In this document: piece by piece, positions 36,744 through 48,600 of the stretch
How the letters are laid out: each line of letters starts with the position of its first letter
Position numbering within the stretch: position 1 is the stretch's first letter
Origin: Triangularia verruculosa
Lineage: Eukaryota; Ascomycota; Sordariomycetes; Sordariales; Podosporaceae
DNA: 64,000 nucleotides
Reading direction: 5' to 3'
NCBI GenBank assembly: GCA_033296885.1
Contig: MU863971.1
Location: 1 to 64,000 of the forward strand
Translations under genes and position numbers: made by a program
The notes under the pieces: generated by a model
The model's database searches: none
Told to the model about the DNA's origin: nothing
The model's input: only the letters and a program-made list of their open reading frames with translations

Positions 36744-36790
36744 CTACCTTAGGTACCTACCCTACCTACCTAGAGGCCAGGTACCTACCT
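36744..36790. repeat. Cluster of TACCTAGG/ACCTACCT motifs
   Basis: Several overlapping copies of ACCTACC and GGTACCTAC occur within about 47 bp. The same core recurs in other intergenic parts of the window, for example near 3286, 32371, 47657, 49182 and 49591, but was not noticed inside coding exons. Confidence 0.7.
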
Positions 36791-37234
36791 TGAGGTCGGA
36801 ACTCGGGAGCGGGAAGGACCCAGGGCGTGGTTTTCTATCGGGAAGGAAGTATGTAGCTGTTTAACTGTTCATATTGGACATCCAAAAGTGCTTGTTGCAT
36901 TGATGGTATTCTGTTTAATAATGAAATGGGTATAGTAATCAACCAAAGAGGCTTCCCATCCTGGAGTTGTCGTGCTCGTCCTCATCGTCCCCATCGTCCC
37001 CATCGTCCCCAAGTGTAGCGCCATAATGTGTGCTCCCCTGAAACCCACTCCTCGCTGCCCTCCCCTTTTTCAGGAACAAACAGACCGAAGATAATATACC
37101 GGAAAAAAATGTGCAGAAGAAGATAAAGCCAGTCCACTCCCAAAATCTCACCATGCAGAAAAGTTTGTACAGATAGTCAGAATAGAAATCGAAACCCAAT
37201 TTTGAACCCAGAATGTACCCAGTCTCGCCGTCGC

Positions 37235-38665
37235 TCAGTTGCTGCTCTTCTTCTTGCACTTATCATGTGCCAAGTGTCCGTTTCTTGCTGTCGTTCGTGT
37301 GAATTCTGCACCGCAGTTTGGACAGGTCGCCTTCGTTGCCTGCCCCGACTTTTCACGCTGATGCCGCAGGAGGTTGCTAAAGGTCGAAAACTGACGGCCA
37401 TTGCATCCATGCTCCCAGCACTGTGGCTTTGGCCGGCTGTGTACCACTCGAACCTGTCCGCTGGTATCCTGAGGCCCTGGGCCTATCACCGGTGGAACCG
37501 AATACATCCCGAGGTTTGCATCTCCCATGACTGGTCTGTTCCTAAATTAGCTGTTAGTAGATGGCCCGCGAACTTCCAAGGAGCCGCTGGATACATACCC
37601 ATAGTGCGATGGTAGGCTCGGGCCGGGCGACGGTTGATAGCCATAATCTGGCATGTATGCCTGTGGCGGGTAGGGATTTGTGAACATGCTCGTTTGGTTC
37701 TGATCCGGAAGAGGGGGCGAAAATGGAGGCAAGTAATGCGGCGCCGAAGGCTCGGCCATAAGTGGCATCTGGGACGGTGCCGTTGTGTATACCGGCATGG
37801 CCGAGGAGCTGGTTGTCAAGTCGGCCAGCGAGACTGGGGGCGAATAAACAGAATCGGAACCGCTCCCCGCCCTTCGCCCGCGAGCATGCATCTTTGAGCT
37901 GTGTCGGGCCTGGTCCCGTTGGCGCTTTAATTCCCTCTGCTCTGGCGTGAGTGTGTTGCCGGGTGGGCTCCCTGTGATCGATCGTGATCCGCTAGGTGGT
38001 GACAAGCTGACTTCGGATCCGTAGTGGTGGCTCATATCAGGAGGCAAAAGACCGTTTCCAGAATCCAGAACTATTTTCTCGAGTGAGCATTCCCCATGCG
38101 TCCAAGATGGTACCAAAGCCGACGCACCTGGCCAAGTGAATGATGATCTGCTTCCCATGCTGAATCCCGGATCGTATGATACAGCAACGACGCTGGATAA
38201 ATGTCAGTAAAAGATCCTTGCTTGTTAAATCTTGAACAAACGTGGGTAGTACCTCATACTTTCCAACTCAATCGATGCTAGCGGAGGTGAAGAGGAAGCC
38301 GCTTCCCCGTGATCTGGTGCAGGGTCTAGACGTAACAGTGGTGTACCTTGGACTGACGTATGCTCTGCCTCGAACCACTCTGTGTCTGAGGGCAGGTGCG
38401 AAAGCTGTTGCTGATGTGGGGAGATGGAACTGGAAAGATAGTTGGGCGGGTGGGATAGGCTCGGACTTAAGTATACGGGTGAGGCTAGGCCCCTCGAGGA
38501 TGGTGGTCTGCTGCTGGTATAGGAACCGGTTTCCAGGGACGGAGACTCGGCAAGCTGCAGGTGCTGGAAGAGCCCCTCTGTTGTAGACACTCCGCTGCCG
38601 GCTCTCGACCTGGGGTTGTGTGAGTAAGTGCTGCCGAAGTCCTGGTCTGAATATGCCGAATCCAT
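37235..38665 (-). CDS. C2H2-like zinc-finger protein
   Basis: Predicted product is 437 aa, exons 38665-38253, 38192-37599 and 37541-37235, with 60 and 57 nt introns (branch sites CTGAC and CTAAC). The N-terminal 335 residues are Ser/Pro/Tyr-rich and probably disordered, with one basic patch (ELKRQRDQARHSSKMHARGRR). Two finger-like units follow from about residue 377: CWEHGCNGRQFSTFSNLLRHQRE, whose second zinc-binding histidine is not in the usual place, and CPNCGAEFTRTTARNGHLAHDKC, with a C2HC-type ending. This pattern recurs in fungal regulators with degenerate C2H2 pairs. A sequence-specific DNA-binding role is likely, but the targets are unknown. Confidence 0.85.
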
Positions 38666-39351
38666 CTCGAAAGAAGAAATAAGACCGAAAAGAAGACTGG
38701 GGAGACGAGGAGAAAACTGAAGTTGGACACCACCTACGTTGCCAGTAACGATATGCCACTATAGACTGACGGTAAACGGCGTTCGTCGGCTTATATGAAG
38801 ATGTCAACCGAACGCACGAGGTCGGCGTCGGGTCTCTGGCCCGTGAAGCGATCAGGTAACAAGATTTCAACAAAGCTTGCAAAATCTATCTTTGGGGTAA
38901 CTAGAAGCTTTTGATGGCCCTCAGCCTCAGAAGGTCGTGGAGCATGGGGCCGGGGAGGCTAGGCTTATAACAAGAGGAGGCGGTACCATCCCCACAAAAT
39001 GCTCTGCTGGGGGTGCTGTTGTATGTAGTGTACATGGTGGTGTTCCTGGAGGTATCCCTACCACAGCGAGAACCCCAGGGCAGGTTTGGGCCGGCAAGGA
39101 ATCCGCTCGCTGGGCTGCGGATATCATGGGTCGACAAGCCTGCCAGAAGAAGGCCGGGAACTTAGAGAGAGCGAGGGCAAGCTCCAGGGGTCGGGGTAAG
39201 GGGTCACCAGCAGCGGCAAAGAACGGGAATGGGGTGGTTGTCGTGGTGTGGATCTAGTAGAAGAACAGGTATGTGTGCCTCGATACAAGGGATTGCAACA
39301 AAAGGGGACAAGAAAATGAACCCTACACATGAAGAGTCGGCCCAAAGAAGA
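38666..39351. promoter_or_regulatory. Upstream region of the C2H2-like gene
   Basis: Immediately upstream of the minus-strand regulator; presumably promoter and leader. Overlapping short frames on both strands show no conserved domain. Confidence 0.45.
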
Positions 39352-39687
39352 CTAGTTTTGGAAGTCAGTATGAACCGACTTGTCAACGGCCTTTAACCAG
39401 GGGTTTGACAGCAATGTGGTCGCGCTGAATATGGAGCAGTCCTCCTCCGCCGATGTAGCGTTGACTTGACGGTTGGTTGTGGTGTAAGATCTTGCTTGGT
39501 GACCTAGCGCTTGTGTCGTACATACCAGGAAGCATGCTTCCCTGCTCTCCCACTTGGGTTTGAGCATGTTGAGCATACCTTGGAGCATACTTCGTACAAC
39601 AAAATAGGCGCAGAAGAGGAGAGCGGACAGAGCGATCCAGTGGCGCAGAATGAAACGGCCACGGCCCCCAGGCTCCAGCGTTTCCAT
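39352..39687 (-). CDS. Possible small single-span membrane protein, uncertain
   Basis: A 111-codon ATG frame begins METLEPGGRGRFILRH, followed by a hydrophobic span (WIALSALLFCAYFVV, about 17-31). A consensus donor (GTATGT) follows codon 54, so the true product may be shorter or spliced. No family is recognised, and there is no independent coding evidence. It may be spurious. Confidence 0.22.
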   Translation of the reverse strand: METLEPGGRGRFILRHWIALSALLFCAYFVVRSMLQGMLNMLKPKWESREACFLVCTTQALGHQARSYTTTNRQVNATSAEEDCSIFSATTLLSNPWLKAVDKSVHTDFQN

Positions 39688-42600
39688 CTCAGTCCGTCAT
39701 GCCCGGTTCACGGGGAGATGATGAAGAGCTGCGCCGCTCAGTGCTTGGGAAACAGCTTGCTCTTAAGTGAAAAGAAGGTGAATGTGCCGTGCCTAGACAG
39801 GGCTCCTGGACAAGCTCGTGGGAGAAGCGGTATAGAATGTGTGCAGGTGTGCTTCTGAATGGTGCAACCGCATTCCTGCCGAGGCCATTGTCGCAGATCA
39901 CAGGTCGATGATCAACGGTTGCGATGACGAGACGCAGCTTCTCGAGGACTGCTCCTGCTTGCATCTTTGGGAACCACATGGCGTGAGTCTGCGGCGTCTG
40001 ACTGGCATTGGATCATACCAGAAGAAGCAAACGCTCATTCACGCCAGGCGCGGTTGGCGTCTGTTCGCGTATTTGACATGGAAGTTCCATGGGTTTGCTT
40101 GTCACCTTGTGACGGGCAAGAGAAGAGAGGCAGAAACAGTATGCGTTATTCGCCTAACGGGGCAGGATTGCAGCAGTCAGCGGGGGCAGCCAATGGGTCA
40201 TATTGCCGTGTTGGGATGCAGGAGGAGTCTTCCAAGATCCACTGCTACAGAAGATTTTGGGTCCTTGTTGAGCAGGATAAACAGACAAGTCATGGATACC
40301 TAGGAGTGAGAGATCAGTCAGCAAGGAGAAGGGTCCAAGCAAAGTTCCCAATATTTTCACGTCTCCGTCTCCCCCGAGACAATGCCCGCTGGTGGCCCAG
40401 AGACGGCGTGTTTTCAGGGTGAGGGCTTCAGAGCGAGCAGCGAGCAAGGGACTTGCTCTGGCTGTTGGCAATAGGGTTTGCGGCAGAGGAGATGATGTTG
40501 CTGTGAAGGATCATGAACCCTGTCCCGACGCCCCGGGTTGCCCGATTCCGTTTTGATAAACTCTTATCGTGCATACCGCCCAAAAACGCGGCACGCCCAC
40601 AGACCACATACCTACCACACCTCGCGGCAAGCTGGCGAAATAGACGAGCGGTTGTCTCGCATGTCCTCCTGTAGGCGCAGTTCTAGGCCGCCACATTTCT
40701 CAAGGCTCTCCCATAATATATTTGTTTTACAAACATCAGCCGACAAGCGACTCTGTGCAACGCTCATGGTCGTGCTGCTGTCACCTCAAAAGTCCCCTGT
40801 CGGACTTTTGTGCCAAGAACACTAAACTTACCGCCACCAAGCATACCCTTCCATTGTTCTCGAAGCCCAAGACCCCCTGCAGTGTCTGGCACAGCTGTTC
40901 CGAACACTGCTTACGTGTGGCACTTGTCTGCTCAACCTGAGGCCCGGGTTGAGGTCGCCTCCGTCGCGACCGCCGAAAAGGAAGTTGATATTCAGGTAAA
41001 GCCGGCCGGCGGGAGAGCCGGACAATTCGGCGAACAGACAGACGGCGCCCGTCTACCATTGACCTGCCAAACTCGTGACAAGAATGGGGTTCGTTCAATA
41101 TTTTGTTGCAGACTCTCGTACCTGGGCAAATCAATCGTGGTCATGCCGACGGAGTAAAGTCAAGCTGCTATCCGGTCTCTAGTCTTACAGCATAGCTTAC
41201 AGATGTAGCATGGCGCCCAACCGATTTGCTTCGCTGTGCTTCATCTCCTATATTTTGACCGGTGCTCAAGACAGTAAGATGTGCCGTTAGGTAAACATAT
41301 CCACTTCTAGATTACAAGCTCCTGCTTAGCTACCCGCATCTTTAGCAGCATCCACTACGGGACTCTCTCCAGACCAGCTCCAGGGTGAACACTTGAAGGG
41401 AGGATCCCTGGTTCTTGGTGAAGCAATACAGAAGTTGTCGTTATTCACAACCCCGCTACTTACATGTACTGCTTTGTTTGGGCCACTTTAGTTGCAATTG
41501 GATTGTGAGGCGCTCTTTCCAAAATTCCAATGCATTGAAGCCATTTCATGTCCCCAGTCCCGGGCAGTCTCCAATGTCAAGCTCTCCCCCGCAGCGGCTA
41601 AGCCTCGAGTGAGGGGCAGCATTCCATGTCGTCGTTGCTAGGGACCCCCGCAATCGACAAGACCGTTTGAGTTTAGCCACAATTTTATTCTGTTGCCTGG
41701 ACTAACAACCAACCTCATCGCCTATCATCGCCCCATATCGGAAGCAGATCTCAATCGGACTTTGATCGCGGCTCGCAGCAATCTAGATGTCCATTGCACC
41801 TACGTGAGAACTCAAATTTCAGGATCGTGGCGGCGCAGTTGTTTCAACCACTGGGCAATCTTGTCTCTGGAACGTCGGGCACGCAGGTATCGACTACAAA
41901 CAGTTATTCTTGACGGAAGCACCGATCCACGCCGACCAACGCCTCCCTAGCCAGAAGACACACACTTCTTTCTTTCGCTTTCCGGTCCTGACTCCGACTA
42001 TGCTCATCGACCCGGTCAGCGGTTCTCTTCTGCATGGCGCCGGCATCGTTGCTCAAGATGGTGGTATGGCTGCATTCTGGCGCCTAACAACCCCAATCGC
42101 AACAAGCCCTGCCAGCCACCAATAACCTAAATCACAATATCTAGCCGCCGTCCGCGCATATGGGCTGCAGTTCCGAAGCCGGTGCTCGAATCAAGCGCCG
42201 TCTATCTCCAGCACCGGTAGTGTTGCTGTAGGAGCTATCGAGTTGGTGGGTGTCGCCCAAGTATCCTGCAACGGGTTCCTTCTCAGCCTATGGCAGGCGT
42301 GAAATATTGAAGAATCAGTGACACCACAGACACGGCTCCCTGGTTACGGGCCAAAGTAGCTGTCGGGATACACTAAATGCTTAAAAATTCCGATTGGGTT
42401 TGGCTACAAGTCGAATCGAAAACCCCCATCTCTCTAAACACAAACGGCGTGCATTCGAGCAAGGCGTCACACCTTGCAGCTAAAGTAGTGGCCGACTGCC
42501 TATTGGACTGCCCCTCAGTTGCTGTATGGCGATCCATATGATATCTTCTAAACCGGCCAGCCGTGAACATGCCACACCAGAAGCTCCAACCGGTATCACG

Positions 42601-45600
42601 ACATCAGCATTATTGCGAACACATGACAACAAACTTTCGAAATCACACGCTATGAGTTCCGCCATTGCAGTTCTGTGGCACAGCAGAATCGTGGCATGGA
42701 ATCTTGACTCCCTACCCACTATTGGTGCCTTACTCGTGCGTTGCGAACAGCAGAGGAGTCTACATTGCAACTCCATCCCCACACCCACTACAGTTGCCCG
42801 CTCGTTCATCGGTACCATCTCGTCAACGCCCCACGATTCATGTTACTACGCGGTGTATCCACTGTGTCCTTTTTCTATTCACTTGTATCAACCTGTCAGC
42901 TTCACCGACTATTTGCTTTCCGACATGTCGTCTGCCGAGTGCTTACATCTCAAATTCGAAACTACGAGACGAACTCGTTTATCCGAGCGATACATCTTAC
43001 ACAGAGCCTCTGCAGTGGCATTCGTTGCTTTGTCCTCAGGCAGAGCTTATAAGTCATCACGGACTATTATTCATGTGATAAAGGCGGTGAGAAACAGGAT
43101 GGCTTATCTGCCGCAAGGCCTTGATTCTGGTCAGCATGCAGTCAGCGCTACAACGAGTATACTCTTGCGTCAGGTGTGCGGTTTGACGGTTTGACCAATC
43201 GAGGTCAGAAGTTTAATGGAAAGAGAGCTGATCCCTCAGCCCTGTAGGGCAGGCTTGTGCGTCAGTGGCTGAATAGCGGCTTCTTTTAACACCACTGAAT
43301 ACTCAAGTTTGTGGCTTGTGTCGATATCGGATTGCCGATTCGGACGAACGGCGACCGGTGATGGTGTTGGACCGAGAAAACGGTCAGAGCTTGGCCAACG
43401 ACAGTTATTATGATCATATCCGTATACCGGCTTATGCAGTTCCGTGCTCCACAACGGTGCCGAAAAGGTTCGCAATTATCCTGTTGGTCGTACAACGGCC
43501 ACTCGGCTCCAAACCAACAACACACTGTTGGGACAACAGGGGCCAAGTTCCTCGCTCCTACGCAGTCGGCTTGACGGTTGGATCACCTGGGATGACACGT
43601 GGGAGAGGAACTGATATGACCACTACATTCGGTACGGTTTAATTATTCTGCCCGCCCACACCCGCGGTCGATTTCTCCGTCACATGAGACGATCAATCGC
43701 ATCTTCCCTGTAGGCTGTGTTACTCGGTGCACCACGGGGGGCTACTCTGCTAGTATTCCGAAACCCGGACATCTCCAGAAGGGCACAGCTAGTCGGCAAT
43801 CCCATTGAGCTGCCTATTTTGGATGCTGGCGCTGAAAGTTAGCTGCAGCTGTATGCTCCTCTCTTCAGCACGCGGACTGAAACTCGCTGGAGACGGGGAC
43901 TTGCAGCCGGCAGAGCTAGACCGTATCCGTCTAGCTAGCACTTGCGGCTGTTATTTGAAAGCGATCTTGAGTCCGAGATCTCCACAGCATCGTATTTACT
44001 CGTCCGGCGATTGGAGATCACGATGTTGAGCTTTGGTACGAAGCCTTCCCGTTCGCAAGTCAACCGACAACGATCTGTCTGTTGATCGGCAGCGACTTTT
44101 TGGAGGAAATACCGGGCCCTTTAGTGTCCAACCAGTCTATCACCAGCCCTACAAAGCAACCTGATCCTGTTTCGGGTGTGGCTCATGCTGGCTCATCATG
44201 CATCAGCCCCATCATTCGACGGCCCAAAGACACACTGTGGCGTCCATGTGGGCAGCACAACAAAGACGCTGCCTGTTCTGCTCGGACTTGGACGAAACTG
44301 CCGTACCCCGGAAGAAGTTCTCATTATCATGGCCACCGACCTCACTGATGTCACGGTGGTTATTACACTTGGAGATTGAACAGACCACGAGGCTTCACAG
44401 TACCTCGTCTGGCGGGCTTCCCCCGGGTTGGCCTTTGCTCTTAGGCGCCGTCAGCTTCACCCCTATTTCATGGTGTCCCGTGATAAGCGGATACATCCTT
44501 CACTTTGCGGCATATCTTTCTTCATTACATCCATTCATACTAACTTATACCCTAGTATCAGAACCACAGAGATGTCAAAAACACAATCTGTAGTGATGCT
44601 GACATAATGAGCATTTGCTATGGTTGTGCTGAAGGATTCAGACATGCACTTGCCTTATCGGTACCGAACAAGACAAGCGTTTTAGCGGTCAAAAATGCGA
44701 AACACGAAGGAGAGGGAGGAGGCGTGGGAACGCTTCCAGGAGTTTTCCAGAAGGTCAAGATTACTACCGTTGTGGTAACATCGCTGATGCAAACCACTGA
44801 CCTGCGTCCTCGCTTCGAAAGAGCATACGTACTCTGTACCGGATGTCGCTTCCCCAGGGTCAGCCTTCGTTAGCATATGAAGGGAAATGACTTCAAGAAT
44901 GGCGGTACGAGGCTCGACCATGGCTTGGCACAGAAGCCAAGGTACTGCGAGGGCGGGTATTCAGCCATCTGTCAGTAGTTAATGCCTCTTGGACAGCATT
45001 GCGGGTTTCCCTGGGCGCGCCTTCTTCTTCGTCTTCTATGCCTCGACTTGGGGCGAAAAAAGCGGCTATTGGGGAGGAAGAAACGAGGGGAAGTTCTGGA
45101 GATGGATGGAGGGCCTTCACGGAGAGAGCTCCGGGACACGTCAGGTCCTCTGGGTTATTTTATCACACAATCTTTCCCCTCTCGTTGTGTATCAGGGAAC
45201 CGGCCTGCGGAAGCTGTCACAGCACCTACATGCCCACCGTTTTCCCTCATTCGCTGCGGCAAGACACAAGATACCTGCGCCCCTAACTACAACCCACTGG
45301 CATTAATCCGTCCCCCTGCATGGACGACTGCGGGGGAGGAGCGTGCTATTGTTCCTGTCAAAGTTCTTTGATCCTGCCAGCGGGTAGCCAAGCGCTCCTC
45401 ATCGGTGACAAATGGAAGGAACCTTGTCATGGACGGGAGACCGGCTATGGCGCACTGGCGAGAGCATTCAATGACATGGTTTGTTTCAGTCACTTTGCGG
45501 GATTCGGAAAACAATTTGGCGTATGCTCAAGCACGCAAAACAACACTGACAGGCAAGTTATATAGGTACCTAAACCAGCTCGCAAATCACCTCATGCTCA

Positions 45601-48600
45601 GCAAAGCGAGATCAACGGTCATGCTGGTTTTCAAGGTGGGAAGGCATGTGGGGATGCTGCTTAATGAATTCCGGGTATTCCTCAATATCCACTCCCATTC
45701 CACTTGCCCAACAGCAACGACAACGCATCCTTGAATTCTATGGAGTTGTCATCTTTCCCCGCTGACCCACCAGAACAAACATCTTTACGAAGCGTTGTGC
45801 GTTTGGGTGAAACATTATACAGGGACAAGCTGTTATCGGTTACACACTCGCCGCAAACCATTGTCAATGTCTCGAAATGCACCATATCACTCTCCAGGTC
45901 AGCTTCTGCCGAGATAAACGCCGCGAGTCGCGGTGATTTTGCTTTCTTTGGGTTTGGGCGCGCCTGTTTCGAGAATGGAGGGTGGAAGGGTGATTAGGAG
46001 GGGAGAGAGGTAGGGGATTGAATCCTTCCCGAATGCATGGCTGTGCCTCTTCCTTCCCTCGAAAGGTCGCCGACGGCGACGGCCACGAGGCAAGGCGGAA
46101 AAGCCCACAGAGAGGAGCAAGGGAAAGGCTAGAGAGAGTCCTACATGAAAACCGCACTTTGTTGACGTCTTGCCACCATCACTAAGGTACTGCAGGTTGA
46201 AGAGAGGTGCTTCTTGCCCCAGGGTGTGCTTTTGGGCGCCACGGGTCGAGCACGAGCTTGGCCTAAAACATGAACTGAACTAACAGATCCAGCTTGACTG
46301 GCTGGGATTTCATTACCAAACCGGTGTCGAACGCTTGACAGTATGGTTGCTCCGGGTGTGCGAAGTTATCGCCTCTAGGGCAGTCAACTCGGTCCCGAGA
46401 GAGAGAGAATATCAACAACAGCTTCGAGAATCGTAACCGCAGTGAAGATCATATGAAGATCACAAAGCTATCTTATCAAGACGCGCGGCTATAGACGGAG
46501 CGTTTTGCTGCTCTCTGAGGCGAAGCAGAGCATCCGCCGAAAGTGTCTAGTGTATCTACTGGAGATAGCTCGCTGGCAAGGAAAAACACGCCACGCTCAA
46601 GCAAGACCGCGGCGGTCCAGTAGCATCTCAAACAATCTAGAAGCCTGATGATGCGAGGAGACCTGTCCGTGGAGATCATCTAAAGCGACACCCCCAGGAC
46701 GAGAGAGAGAGAGGTCAAGAAAATCCGAGCGTACTTTTGTTTGTTGTGGGTTAGGCCAGGGGGTGGTCTAGGGGGGGTGGGGGGTGAAAGCAGTTGCAGA
46801 CCTGGTCCTCAGGGCCGGGTTGGGCCTTGATGTTGACCTCAACATGTTGTATCTTGTTGATATATCCACACTCTTTGACTTGGGCATTTTGATATCACTC
46901 TCTGCTGCCGTTTTGATTCATGTGCATACGATCATGTCCACATCTCACGGGCTGATCTGATATGAGAGTTCCGGGTCCGGAACCGGAGCGAAAAAGGGAA
47001 CCACCACATGGCGAGCTGGCTGCCCATCAAGGTTACCACGTCGTGATTCAATCACACCTTGCTTTTTTGCTTGTCAGGGATCTCATTCCAACGGGTAAAA
47101 CGGTTTAGTAAACGGCTCCTCCTCGGAAAGGACCCGATGGGGAGAGCACACCTCTATCGCAAGGTGCCGTGACAAGGCGGTTCAGGGGCTAAGTAAGTAG
47201 ATGGTTTCTCGAAAAAAGGACCTGCTGGGCACATCGCAAGGAGTCTTGACAAGGCGGTTCAAGGGCTCCCCCCAAGTGACAACGGCGAGATGGGAAACTG
47301 CCCTCGCCAGCCGGCTTTTCTGATTAACGATACATCCTGCCTAGCTGCCTAACTACTATCAACAGTGTCTCTTTTCGACATTGAATGCCGAGGTAAGGGG
47401 GTGGCTGTCTCGGCTCGCATTTTGCGGGAGGAACACCCACAGACGGGAAGGGAATGCGGTGAGAAAGAGATCCCACAGTATGGGGTAAGGTACCTAAAGG
47501 TGAGGCTGTCATTTTGTGACTTCTTTTTCTACTACGCCGCCTCCTTCTGCTTCTTTCTAGGGGCTACTAGTAAATGGTTGGGGAGATGTAACCAACTGCT
47601 TTTGCTAGTCTTGTGTCAGGTAGTATCTCCTCGCTTAGGGTGCGGTGTACAGTAGTAGGTAGGTAGGGGAGGTTGGTCGGGGGGTGTTTGTTTTACCCCA
47701 GTAATATACCCGTAACGGGTTTGTATCATACCTTAGAGGAGAGGGCTATAATAAGGCTCTGGAGTTTGTGGTTGCTTGGTGTTTAGCCCCGATGGGGAGG
47801 GGGTTAAGACCGAGGGATACACCCCATCAGGACGTCTTCCACAGGGGATACGTGTATATGTAGTTAACAGGACATCGTGCTGAAGTATATGAAGTGGGTT
47901 GATGGTATAGTAGTGCGAAACAGCGAGGTTATGTGTCGCTATGAACAACCTTCCTGATTGAGTCTGGACAGGGTTCATTCATTGATCGTGAGATGCTCAC
48001 TTAGACTGTCATCTAGACATAGTCGACTACGCAAACTTCATCTTGCCAGGGGAGCTGGGGAGATACACCAACCTTCTTCAGTAGATGGTCCTTCTTTCAG
48101 ATCATACCCCTTTTGAAGCTATCTGCCTTCCTACGCTTGATTTGTGTCTTTCCAGACAAAGCATCACCACCAGAAACACCTCTCCCACCATCAACAACTC
48201 TCCCATCATCATGCTTTATGTTTGCCTTCCGCCCTTTCACCTGTCTCGCTAGCACCTACCAATCTCAGTTCAAACCTTTCTTCATCTCGAGATTTGTAAT
48301 CTTTACAAACCCAAACGTCGTACAAAACAGCCCCCCTTCTCTTTTCCAGCAAGCCTGCTACGTACCAGGTATGTTTTCTTTTCCCCGGAACCCCCACGCC
48401 AAAAGAAAGCAACCCGGTGTTTCCGCAAAAGTAATGAACCCAAATATACTTTGGTCTCAAAAACTTTCCGGTTGGTGGTACAGCAGTATGTACTTCATCG
48501 GCCCAGTGAACAACACGCCCCGCGTGTGGGGGGTTTGTCATGCTTAAGACAATTCAGACAGAGCGAGGAATGATGAATTGTGCCACAGAAGTCGAAATCG

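Larger units (their letters stand above)
30988..37234. other. 6.2 kb stretch without a recognisable gene
   Basis: This region lies upstream of APC2 (-) and downstream of the C2H2-like gene (-), so it holds the APC2 promoter and leader. Many short ORFs exist, none with a domain or intron-linked family match. It contains trinucleotide repeats near 31417 and 32618 and ACCTACCT motif clusters near 32371 and 36744. A 71-codon ATG frame at 36939-37154 (-) includes one hydrophobic span, but it probably lies in the 3' UTR of the next gene. Confidence 0.5.

Noticed and set aside
36939..37259. Minus-strand frame with a hydrophobic span overlapping the 3' end of the C2H2-like gene
   Set aside because: Its only upstream start is GTG in another frame of the zinc-finger exon; the first ATG (37154) leaves 71 residues. 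No splice path joins it to the fingers, so it is most likely 3' UTR.
42526..43194. 222-codon plus-strand ORF in the gene-free region
   Set aside because: No domain or recognisable motif, Ser/Thr/His-rich chance-like composition, and overlapping open frames on both strands. Not supported as a gene.
44082..44380. Possible decayed gene in overlapping frames around 44.1-44.4 kb
   Set aside because: Frames look protein-like in short stretches but shift repeatedly and match no family I can name, such as HET or NACHT proteins.
48209..48541. 110-codon minus-strand ORF
   Set aside because: Reasonable residue mix but no family, no neighbouring exon and an overlapping plus-strand frame of similar length.
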